From Bacteroidota bacterium (GTDB lineage Bacteria > Bacteroidota > Bacteroidia > Flavobacteriales > Weeksellaceae), in NCBI GenBank assembly GCA_018266965.1, contig JAFDZJ010000268.1, positions 1 through 5,202 of the forward strand: a DNA stretch of 5,202 bases, given 5' to 3'. Below, one piece after another: positions 1 to 5,202 of this stretch. A program made the position numbers and the translations under genes. The notes under the pieces were generated by a model, which saw only the letters and a program-made list of their open reading frames with translations, searched no databases and was not told where the DNA came from. Positions within the stretch are counted from its first letter, which is position 1. Every line of letters starts with the position of its first letter.

Positions 1-158
1 ACATTAAAAGCGTCCAACTCAAAATTGCGGAGTTTATAAGAATCAAAACCGGAAACATCTAATTTTAATTGGGTTGTATGATGCACGGCCAACGCCTTTG
101 CTGCTGCATATTGAAAAAGCTGATTACCCAGACCGCCTATGATTTTGGAGATGATCAT
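1..158 (-). CDS. Glycosyltransferase family 11 (alpha-1,2-fucosyltransferase type), N-terminal fragment
   Basis: The minus strand reads from an ATG at 158-156 through 52 open codons and leaves the window at position 1, so only the N-terminus is present. The start carries the GT11 signature: a short beta strand, then GGLGNQLFQYAAAKALA at residues 8-24, followed by LKLDVSGF (31-38) and YKLRNFELDAFN (41-52), the order seen in bacterial alpha-1,2-fucosyltransferases. GT11 enzymes move L-fucose from GDP-fucose to a hydroxyl of a galactose-type acceptor, usually in the cytoplasm during O-antigen or capsule repeat-unit assembly. The gene is divergent from gmd across 119 bp. Because the neighbouring pathway looks built for GDP-colitose, the donor here may be GDP-L-colitose; that is inference, and the donor-binding part of the protein lies outside the window. 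Family assignment is firm, substrate is not. The ATG directly precedes the conserved first strand, which supports this start. Confidence 0.88.
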   Translation of the reverse strand, partial: MIISKIIGGLGNQLFQYAAAKALAVHHTTQLKLDVSGFDSYKLRNFELDAFN

Positions 159-188
159 TATATAAATTGTGAATTTTAAATCCGGCAT

Positions 189-222
189 CAAAAATAGTTT
201 AATGCCATTATAAATACGTCAA
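189..222 (-). promoter_or_regulatory. Putative Bacteroidota-type promoter for the GT11 gene
   Basis: On the minus strand, 196-189 reads TATTTTTG, an exact match to the Bacteroidota -7 consensus TAnnTTTG. A TTG lies upstream at 222-220 with 23 bp between the boxes, about 2-4 bp longer than the usual spacing to the -33 element. The -7 box ends 30 bases before the GT11 ATG. The match is seen in the sequence; promoter activity is inferred, and short AT-rich motifs arise by chance in such DNA. Confidence 0.45.
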
Positions 223-253
223 CATAGCCTGATTTAGATCCTTGTAAAACGAT

Positions 254-261
254 TACTTTTG
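254..261 (+). promoter_or_regulatory. Putative -7 promoter element for the gmd operon
   Basis: TACTTTTG matches the Bacteroidota -7 consensus TAnnTTTG exactly and ends 16 bases before the gmd ATG, so a transcript starting some 6 bases downstream would have a very short leader. No convincing -33 TTG sits at the right distance; the nearest TTG, at 242-244, is too close. It lies within the same 119-bp gap as the oppositely directed GT11 promoter candidate. Confidence 0.42.
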
Positions 262-277
262 CCTAAATATACAGTGA

Positions 278-1381
278 ATGAAAAAAGCACTAATAACAGG
301 AATTACAGGTCAAGATGGCGCTTATCTGGCTGAGTTGTTACTGGAAAAAGGGTATGAGGTGCATGGCATAAAAAGAAGAACTTCATTAATAAATACCCAA
401 CGGATAGACCATTTATATAAAGATTTACATGAATTAAATGTAAAAATGATTTTACATTATGGTGATCTTTCTGACTCAACTAATATTATACGAATTATTC
501 AACAAGTAAAGCCAGATGAGATTTATAATCTTGGGGCCATGAGTCATGTACATGTGAGTTTTGAAGAGCCTGAATATTCAGCAAATGTAGATGCAATGGG
601 TGCATTGAGGATTTTAGAGGCAGTTCGTATTCTGGGACTTGAGAATAAAACAAAAATATATCAGGCATCTACATCGGAGTTGTATGGAAAAGTTCAAACA
701 GTTCCACAAAATGAAGCAACTCCTTTTTATCCTCGCTCTCCGTATGCAGTGGCTAAGTTATATGCATATTGGATAATGGTAAATTATCGGGAGGCCTATG
801 GTATGTTTGCTTGTAATGGAATTTTATTTAATCATGAAAGTCCTATGAGGGGTGAGACATTTGTTACGAGAAAGATTACAAGAGGAGTTGCAGAAGTTGT
901 ATTAGGAATAAAGAATAGATTATGGTTAGGTAATTTAGATGCAGAAAGAGATTGGGGACATGCAAAAGATTATGTGGAGGCGATGTGGTTGATGCTACAA
1001 CAAGAAAAGCCGGACGATTTTGTAATTGCAACTGGAATTACAACATCTGTTCGTAGATTTTTACAAATGGCATTTTCTTATGCTGGAGTAGAGGTTGAGT
1101 TTAAAGGCAAAGGTGTTGATGAAGTTGCTATTGTTTTGAGCGTTTCGAATAAAGAAATAAACTTAATGAAAGGTGATATTGTAGTTGAAATTGATAAGCG
1201 TTATTTTAGGCCTACCGAAGTAGATCAATTATTAGGTGATGCTACTAAAGCAAAAGAAAAATTAGGTTGGTCACCAAAATATTCTTTAGAAGAATTAACG
1301 AAGGAAATGGTAGAAGCCGATTTAGCGCTATTTAGAAATGAGTTAATCTTACAAAAGCATAACAATAATCCGCAGAATTAA
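278..1381 (+). CDS. gmd: GDP-mannose 4,6-dehydratase
   Basis: This cytoplasmic NADP-dependent short-chain dehydrogenase/reductase converts GDP-D-mannose to GDP-4-keto-6-deoxy-D-mannose, the branch point to GDP-fucose, GDP-colitose, GDP-rhamnose and GDP-perosamine. The Rossmann loop GITGQDG is at residues 8-14, the family-specific segment KRRTS at 32-36, and GAMSHVHVSFEEPEY at 86-100. The catalytic set is complete: T132 and E134 in STSELYG, and Y156 with K160 in SPYAVAK, at the numbering used for the E. coli enzyme. NGILFNHESP (180-189) and GETFVTRKIT (192-201), and near the C-terminus RYFRPTEVDQLLGD (308-321) and KLGWSP (328-333), are also family hallmarks. Its 367 residues compare with 373 in E. 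coli. One small oddity is M190, where most relatives have arginine in ESPRRGETF. It is the first gene of a close-packed run, 5 bp ahead of the next gene. The ATG directly precedes the first beta strand, and no Shine-Dalgarno sequence is visible. Confidence 0.97.
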   Translation: MKKALITGITGQDGAYLAELLLEKGYEVHGIKRRTSLINTQRIDHLYKDLHELNVKMILHYGDLSDSTNIIRIIQQVKPDEIYNLGAMSHVHVSFEEPEYSANVDAMGALRILEAVRILGLENKTKIYQASTSELYGKVQTVPQNEATPFYPRSPYAVAKLYAYWIMVNYREAYGMFACNGILFNHESPMRGETFVTRKITRGVAEVVLGIKNRLWLGNLDAERDWGHAKDYVEAMWLMLQQEKPDDFVIATGITTSVRRFLQMAFSYAGVEVEFKGKGVDEVAIVLSVSNKEINLMKGDIVVEIDKRYFRPTEVDQLLGDATKAKEKLGWSPKYSLEELTKEMVEADLALFRNELILQKHNNNPQN

Positions 1382-1386
1382 GTTCT

Positions 1387-2325
1387 ATGATAGATAAAAA
1401 TGAGAAATGTTATGTAGCCGGACATCGAGGTATGGTAGGCTCTGCTGTAGTTACTAAATTAAAAGAAGCAGGCTATTCAAATATCATTGGTAGAAGTTCT
1501 AAAGAATTGGATCTTACTAATCAGCAAGCTGTTGAAAAATTCTTTCAACAAGAAAAACCTCATTATGTTATTCTTGCTGCTGCAAAAGTTGGGGGCATCG
1601 GTGCTAATATAAAATATCCGGCAGAGTTTTTATATCAGAATCTTTCTATTCAAAATAACGTAATTCATTTTGCGTATAAATGTGGGGTTCAAAAATTAGT
1701 TTTCCTTGGCAGTTCTTGTATTTATCCTCGTGAATGCCCACAACCTATGAAAGAAGAATATTTACTTACAGGAAAGTTAGAGCCAACTAACGAAGGGTAT
1801 GCTATTGCAAAAATTGCAGGGTTAAAAATGTTGGAGTACTATCATAAACAATATGGGATGAAAGGGTTTTCTGTAATGCCTTGTAATCTTTATGGGACAA
1901 ATGACAGTTTTGATCCATCGCACTCCCATGTATTAAGTGCATTGGTAAAAAAATTTGTAGATGCTGTAGATAATAAAGAAAGCAAAGTTGAAATTTGGGG
2001 CAGCGGTAATGCACGACGTGAGCTTATGCATGTAAATGATTGTGCTGATGCTGTAGTATATTTATTTGAAAATTATGAAGGAGCTGATTTTATCAATGTG
2101 GGTACCGGTGAAGATGTTTCTATTCGTGAATTAGCTGAAGAAATTGCCAAAGAAACTGAATTTGTAGGTGAATTAGTATTCGATCATTCAAAGCCGGATG
2201 GCATGCCAAGGAAATGCTTGGATGTAAATCGTCTTAGCACAATGGGTTTCAAACATAAAATAAGTTTAGCACAAGGAATAAAACAGACTGTATCGGAATA
2301 CAAAAAATCAAAAAATTTAAAATGA
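1387..2325 (+). CDS. fcl: GDP-L-fucose synthase family epimerase/reductase; in this context probably GDP-L-colitose synthase (ColC)
   Basis: This is an NADPH-dependent SDR enzyme of the GDP-L-fucose synthase (Fcl/WcaG) family, which epimerises the 4-keto sugar and then reduces C4. The nucleotide loop GHRGMVGS is at residues 12-19. AAAKVGGIGAN (64-74), GSSCIYP (108-114), the segment EEYLLTGKLEPTNEGYAIAK (123-142), MPCNLYG (164-170), SHVLSAL (180-186) and SKPDGMPRK (near the C-terminus) are all diagnostic. The epimerase pair C111 and H181 and the reductase residues S109, Y138 and K142 are present, each offset by two from E. coli Fcl. At 312 residues it is close to the usual 310-325. ColC, which makes GDP-L-colitose from the 3-deoxy intermediate, is a member of the same family and needs the same residues, so sequence alone does not separate fucose from colitose. 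The ColD-type gene that overlaps its stop codon (ATGA, 4 bp) favours ColC. Family is certain; substrate is inferred. Confidence 0.93.
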   Translation: MIDKNEKCYVAGHRGMVGSAVVTKLKEAGYSNIIGRSSKELDLTNQQAVEKFFQQEKPHYVILAAAKVGGIGANIKYPAEFLYQNLSIQNNVIHFAYKCGVQKLVFLGSSCIYPRECPQPMKEEYLLTGKLEPTNEGYAIAKIAGLKMLEYYHKQYGMKGFSVMPCNLYGTNDSFDPSHSHVLSALVKKFVDAVDNKESKVEIWGSGNARRELMHVNDCADAVVYLFENYEGADFINVGTGEDVSIRELAEEIAKETEFVGELVFDHSKPDGMPRKCLDVNRLSTMGFKHKISLAQGIKQTVSEYKKSKNLK

Positions 2326-3503
2326 ATTTTAAGATTCCATTAATGAAACATACTTTTCTGCAAGAATCGGAAACAAAGAAGGCTTTAGCTGACTTTATCA
2401 TCCGTGCGGAAAGACTGAGTATGGGAAAAGAGTGTGAAGCATTCGAGAAAAAATTTGCAAATTATCAAGGCCGAAAGTATGCAGTACTTTTTAATAGTGG
2501 TGGTAGCGCCAACCTTGCTATGATACAAGCGTTAAAGAACCTGGGTAAAATAAGGAATGATGATAAAGCTGGTTTTTCTGCTATTACTTGGTCGACAAAC
2601 ACAATGCCTTTGATTCAATTAGGACTAAAGCCTATTCCGTTAGATTGTGAGCCATCAATACTGAATGTAACATTAAAAAACATTCTGGATACATTGCAAA
2701 GACATGATTTGAAATTGATTTTTCTTACCAATGTTCTCGGACTTACAGGAGATTTATCTAATATAAAAAAATTATGTGACGAGAAGGGAATTTTGATTTT
2801 GGAAGATAATTGTGAATCCTTAGGCACTGAATTGAGCGATGGAAAAGCAGGCAATTTTAGTATTGCTTCAAGTTTCTCATTTTTTGTTGCACACCACATG
2901 TCAACTATAGAAGGCGGCATGGTCTGCACAGATGATGAATCATTTTATGAAATGCTGAAAATTGTTAGGGCAAACGGATGGGACAGGAATCTTGATGATG
3001 AACAAAAAGTGAAATGGCGAAAAGCTTTTAATATAAAATCGGAATTTGAAGCTAGTTATACTTTTTATGATCTTGGCTACAACCTTCGGCCAACAGAAAT
3101 CACAGGTTTTTTGGGCCAATATCAAATGCAATTTTTAGATGAAAACATACAAACAAGACAAAGAAATTTTTTAAGAATACAGAAGGCCGTTGAAATGAAT
3201 AATGATTTTGTGCCTTTAAATCATACTCATATACCGTTGCTTTCCGGATTTGCATTCCCTTTTATTGGCAAAACACCAGATTTACGTGAAAAGTATATTC
3301 AGAAATTTATTAAGGCAGGGATAGAGATACGACCTTTAATTGCGGGGAATATTCAACGCCAACCATTTTATAAAAAATATGATGAAAATGAATACCAATT
3401 AAATGGCGCAGATTATCTACATGAATGTGGTTTCTATACAGGAAACTATCCTGAACTTACAGAAGCCGACTTATTACTAATTGAAGATTGTCTTAAAAAG
3501 TAA
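2322..3503 (+). CDS. colD: GDP-4-keto-6-deoxy-D-mannose 3-dehydratase (ColD type), PLP-dependent, DegT/DnrJ/EryC1/StrS fold
   Basis: The protein has the fold of sugar aminotransferases but not their Schiff-base lysine. In the active-site loop FSFFVAHHMSTIEGGM (185-200), H191 aligns with the lysine of the usual SFHxTK motif. This His substitution marks the 3-dehydratases ColD and E1/RfbH, which bind PLP non-covalently and remove the C3 hydroxyl. Other landmarks are NSGGSANL (58-65) for phosphate binding, LEDNCESLG (160-168) with D162 placed to contact the pyridine nitrogen, GWDRNL (219-224), GYNLRPTEI (252-260), GIEIRPLIAGN (333-343) and FYTGNYPELT (371-380). The length of 393 fits ColD (388) better than RfbH (about 437, with iron-sulfur cysteines not seen here). 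ColD uses PLP and glutamate to turn GDP-4-keto-6-deoxymannose into the 3,6-dideoxy keto sugar. The start overlaps the previous stop by 4 bp (ATGA), suggesting translational coupling. An aminotransferase such as perosamine synthase is unlikely given H191. Confidence 0.88.
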   Translation: MNFKIPLMKHTFLQESETKKALADFIIRAERLSMGKECEAFEKKFANYQGRKYAVLFNSGGSANLAMIQALKNLGKIRNDDKAGFSAITWSTNTMPLIQLGLKPIPLDCEPSILNVTLKNILDTLQRHDLKLIFLTNVLGLTGDLSNIKKLCDEKGILILEDNCESLGTELSDGKAGNFSIASSFSFFVAHHMSTIEGGMVCTDDESFYEMLKIVRANGWDRNLDDEQKVKWRKAFNIKSEFEASYTFYDLGYNLRPTEITGFLGQYQMQFLDENIQTRQRNFLRIQKAVEMNNDFVPLNHTHIPLLSGFAFPFIGKTPDLREKYIQKFIKAGIEIRPLIAGNIQRQPFYKKYDENEYQLNGADYLHECGFYTGNYPELTEADLLLIEDCLKK

Positions 3504-3519
3504 ATCACCTGTATTCTCT

Positions 3520-4167
3520 ATGAAAAAGATTAAAAAACTATGGCGAATGTTTTTTCCAGGCAAACAAACTAAGCGAGTAAAACCTTGGTTTGAAGCGGAT
3601 GGTGACAATACGTTAAGGTTGAATTATAATTTAAGTGAACATTCTGTGGTTGTAGATCTTGGTGGATACAAAGGGCAATGGGCAAGTGATATTTACGGTA
3701 TGTACAGATGTAATGTATTTGTGTTTGAACCCGCAAGGAAATTTTTTCACTTACTATGCAATCGGTTTGCAAAAAATGATAATATTAAAATCTTCAACTA
3801 TGCTCTTGGAAATAAAAATGATACTGAATTAATTTTCATGAATGCTGATAGTAGTTCCACGATAAAAATGGAAGGCACTCCAGAAGAAATTACATTTAAA
3901 CGTTTTGATGAAACGATGAAAGAATTAGGAATAGGCCATATTGATTTAATAAAAATAAACATTGAAGGTGGAGAATATGACCTTTTGGATTATTTAATTG
4001 AAACAGGGTGGACGAATAAAATAGATAATATACAAGTACAGTTTCATGACTTTTTCCCAAACGCTCAAGAAAGAATGAGAAAGATTCAAACTTTATTAGG
4101 GTCTTCTCATTTCCTAACTTATCAATTTGAATTTGTTTGGGAGAATTGGCAAAGAAAATCTTTTTAG
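3520..4167 (+). CDS. FkbM-family SAM-dependent methyltransferase
   Basis: This 215-residue protein is a class I methyltransferase of the FkbM family, which usually methylates hydroxyls of sugars or polyketides. The SAM-binding motif I is VVVDLGGYKGQW (43-54). An acidic residue follows in VFEPARKF (68-75) and contacts the ribose in this fold. The FkbM core continues with KINIEGGEYDLL (145-156) and VQFHDFF (173-179). The first 30 or so residues are basic and look like a short leader helix; no signal peptide is seen, so the protein is probably cytoplasmic or loosely membrane-associated. I start it at the ATG at 3520, 16 bp after the colD stop. A longer reading from TTG at 3481 would overlap colD by 23 bp and add 13 residues with no family match. 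Position at the end of a nucleotide-sugar operon suggests O-methylation of a residue in the same glycan, but the acceptor cannot be read from the sequence. Confidence 0.87.
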   Translation: MKKIKKLWRMFFPGKQTKRVKPWFEADGDNTLRLNYNLSEHSVVVDLGGYKGQWASDIYGMYRCNVFVFEPARKFFHLLCNRFAKNDNIKIFNYALGNKNDTELIFMNADSSSTIKMEGTPEEITFKRFDETMKELGIGHIDLIKINIEGGEYDLLDYLIETGWTNKIDNIQVQFHDFFPNAQERMRKIQTLLGSSHFLTYQFEFVWENWQRKSF

Positions 4168-4184
4168 AATTATTGGAGCAGTTA

Positions 4185-4215
4185 TTTGTTTTCTTGTTAA
4201 AAAAGTTTAATTTTC
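4185..4215 (+). promoter_or_regulatory. Possible Bacteroidota-type promoter for the first lipoprotein gene
   Basis: TTTG at 4185-4188 and TAATTTTC at 4208-4215 (seven of eight fixed-or-free positions fit TAnnTTTG, last base C instead of G) are separated by 19 bp, the spacing expected for the -33 and -7 elements. The -7 candidate ends 18 bases before the ATG at 4234. This would uncouple the lipoprotein gene from the sugar operon. Evidence is weak because the gap is so AT-rich. Confidence 0.33.
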
Positions 4216-4233
4216 ATTAAAATAATTGTTTAT

Positions 4234-4923
4234 ATGTATAAAGACTACTTTTTAAAAGCAGTTACAATTGCTTTTATAACACCTCTAATTTTAATGTCTT
4301 GTCAAAAGACCGTAGGAAATTTATTGGTTAATTCAAAAGACAAGAACTGTAATCCTGATACTACCTTAAAAATGGATGTAAATGGATGGAGCTATTATAG
4401 CTATGCAACCTCAGCTATTGTACCACAAACTGCTACTACGTTTTTTAATGATGCTGACACTCTCGTAGGTTTAGGGCAAGCATATCGGCAGGGTGGCCGA
4501 TTTCAAACTACGAACGTCTTTAACATTAAAGACAAGGTTTTGTATATTAAATGGAAACTAAATTCAGGAGGTCAATTTGCCGGCATAATAGCTCAATTAA
4601 AATATGACCCAACAACGACTGATTCGAATCCGCCTATTCAAAATGTTGACTTCTTGTTACATTCTACTACCGGATTTGATAACTCTGTTATTATACAAGA
4701 TAATGTATGGTATTATACACGAATAGCTGCAAATGCGGGCACTGATAACTACACTTGCACTACTTCTATAAATAATTATAGTAATAATGGCGGGACAGTA
4801 ATTGGTAGTAAAACGACAATTGTTTATACAAAATCAGGCTATTTGGGATTGAGAATGGGTGATTGCTATGGAGGAACAAGTGCAAAATTTATGTTGTCGG
4901 AGTATAAAATTGCTTCTAATTAA
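4234..4923 (+). CDS. Predicted lipoprotein with a beta-rich, jelly-roll-like mature domain; function unknown
   Basis: I do not recognise a named family. The 229-residue product begins with a lipoprotein signal: K8 ahead of a hydrophobic stretch (about 9-21) and a lipobox LMSC ending at C23, followed by Q-K. No run of Asp/Glu follows the cysteine, so the common Bacteroidota surface-export signal is not evident and the final membrane side is open. The mature part is rich in Thr, Ser, Asn, Tyr and Gly, with alternating strands such as KVLYIKWKL (101-109), GIIAQLKYD (117-125), NVWYYTRI (157-164), GYLGLRMGD (202-210) and KFMLSEYKI (218-226). That pattern, ending in a G-x-L-G-L strand and a final strand, resembles concanavalin A-like or LamG-like beta sandwiches that often bind glycans; this is inference from pattern only. 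C39, C175 and C211 could allow a disulfide. It follows FkbM by 66 bp and precedes a second lipoprotein gene by 49 bp. Confidence 0.8.
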   Translation: MYKDYFLKAVTIAFITPLILMSCQKTVGNLLVNSKDKNCNPDTTLKMDVNGWSYYSYATSAIVPQTATTFFNDADTLVGLGQAYRQGGRFQTTNVFNIKDKVLYIKWKLNSGGQFAGIIAQLKYDPTTTDSNPPIQNVDFLLHSTTGFDNSVIIQDNVWYYTRIAANAGTDNYTCTTSINNYSNNGGTVIGSKTTIVYTKSGYLGLRMGDCYGGTSAKFMLSEYKIASN

Positions 4924-4934
4924 TATTTAAAAAA

Positions 4935-4944
4935 AGTGGCCACT
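4935..4944. repeat. Perfect 10-bp palindrome AGTGGCCACT
   Basis: AGTGGCCACT equals its own reverse complement and is a GC-rich island in an otherwise nearly all-A/T gap. It sits one base upstream of the TATTTTTG element of the next gene, a position suitable for an operator. It has no room for a hairpin loop without losing the central pairs, and no stable terminator is formed. A role is speculative. Confidence 0.3.
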
Positions 4945-4945
4945 C

Positions 4946-4953
4946 TATTTTTG
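4946..4953 (+). promoter_or_regulatory. Putative -7 promoter element for the second lipoprotein gene
   Basis: TATTTTTG matches TAnnTTTG exactly and is identical to the element proposed for the GT11 gene. It ends 19 bases before the ATG at 4973. No TTG is found at -33 spacing, so the case rests on the -7 box and its position. Confidence 0.4.
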
Positions 4954-4972
4954 TAATAATTATTTATAATTT

Positions 4973-5202
4973 ATGAAAACGGAACTAAAATATTTTTATT
5001 TATTTATTGTAATTTCTGTTTCAATAGCTTTTAGTTCTTGTCAAAAAGAGATGTGCATTAGACCTGCCGAAAATACTCCTGTTATTGAACGGGATATCAA
5101 TATTCCTATGGATTTTGATAATTGGGTGCTGTATGGCGAAAATGATAATGCATTTTTAGATCCCGCTCCAAATGTTTTTGAACGAATAGGAGATAACTTG
5201 AA
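4973..5202 (+). CDS. Predicted lipoprotein, N-terminal fragment; function unknown
   Basis: An ATG at 4973 opens 76 codons plus two bases without a stop before the window ends. The N-terminus has K2 and K6, a hydrophobic core (about 7-20) and the lipobox FSSC with C23, followed by QKEMC, so it is a probable lipoprotein signal peptide cut before C23. The mature start reads on to IPMDFDNWVLYGEND (44-58). The upstream neighbour has the same C23-Q-K start and a similar MDVNGWSYYSY segment (47-57), so the two may be tandem paralogs or share a domain. The visible mature part is richer in Asp, Glu and Asn than in positive residues. The remaining C-terminal region lies outside the window, so no family can be named. 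Confidence 0.75.
   Translation, partial: MKTELKYFYLFIVISVSIAFSSCQKEMCIRPAENTPVIERDINIPMDFDNWVLYGENDNAFLDPAPNVFERIGDNL

Noticed and set aside
242..244. TTG as the -33 element of the gmd promoter
   Set aside because: Only 9 bases separate it from the TACTTTTG box, far less than the roughly 19-21 expected.
1802..2014. Minus-strand open frame of 70 codons inside the Fcl-family gene
   Set aside because: It is antisense to strongly conserved catalytic regions of a clear gene and its translation has no recognisable domain.
2615..3131. Two minus-strand open frames (2615-2929 and 2940-3131) inside colD
   Set aside because: Both lie opposite conserved ColD motifs and encode low-complexity, unrecognisable peptides; they are shadows of the real gene.
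2322..3503. Perosamine synthase or another sugar aminotransferase
   Set aside because: The PLP lysine is replaced by histidine at residue 191, which is not compatible with ordinary transamination.
2322..3503. CDP-4-keto-6-deoxyglucose 3-dehydrase (RfbH/E1)
   Set aside because: The protein is too short (393 versus about 437), lacks an evident iron-sulfur cysteine set, and its neighbours make GDP- rather than CDP-sugars.
3481..3519. Upstream extension of the methyltransferase to a TTG start at 3481
   Set aside because: It would overlap colD by 23 bp and adds 13 residues with no family similarity; the ATG at 3520 fits the operon spacing.
3569..3772. Minus-strand open frame of 67 codons inside the methyltransferase gene
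   Set aside because: It is antisense to the SAM-binding motif region and resembles nothing known.
4200..4230. Rho-independent terminator after the methyltransferase gene
   Set aside because: The only inverted repeat is a few A/T pairs (ATTTT/AAAAT) with no GC stem; it would not be stable.
4930..4953. Terminator formed by the A-run, GTGGCCAC and T-run
   Set aside because: The palindrome leaves no loop, and opening one leaves only three GC-containing pairs with a bulged T side; an operator or chance palindrome is more likely.

Overview
The window looks like a piece of a surface-polysaccharide locus from a member of the Bacteroidota. The DNA is visibly AT-rich and the start codons lack purine-rich Shine-Dalgarno sequences. 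Several genes are preceded by matches to the Bacteroidota sigma-factor promoter element TAnnTTTG, and the right end carries lipoproteins with a short signal peptide and a C-Q-K mature start. Genus cannot be read from the sequence.

Layout: positions 1-158 (minus strand) hold the first 52 codons of a glycosyltransferase family 11 (alpha-1,2-fucosyltransferase type) gene that runs off the left edge. A 119-bp divergent intergenic region (159-277) carries back-to-back TAnnTTTG elements. A tightly packed plus-strand run follows: gmd (278-1381, GDP-mannose 4,6-dehydratase), a GDP-L-fucose synthase family epimerase/reductase (1387-2325), a DegT/DnrJ-fold enzyme whose PLP lysine is replaced by histidine (2322-3503, ColD type), and a small FkbM-family methyltransferase (3520-4167). 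After a 66-bp gap come a complete predicted lipoprotein (4234-4923) and the start of a second one (4973 to the right edge). The two may be related to each other.

How the genes fit together: Gmd converts GDP-D-mannose to GDP-4-keto-6-deoxy-D-mannose. The His-for-Lys enzyme should remove the 3-hydroxyl. The Fcl-family enzyme would then epimerise C5 and reduce C4, giving GDP-L-colitose (3,6-dideoxy-L-galactose) rather than GDP-L-fucose. The divergent GT11 enzyme is a plausible transferase for the product, since colitose is 3-deoxy-L-fucose. FkbM may O-methylate a sugar in the same glycan. The first two steps are well supported by catalytic motifs. The choice of colitose over fucose, and the GT11 donor, are inferences from the ColD-type neighbour. 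GDP-mannose supply genes (manB/manC types) are not in this window.

The main point of interest is a compact three-gene dideoxysugar cassette next to a divergent GT11 gene in an apparent Bacteroidota genome. The lipoprotein pair downstream has no assigned function.
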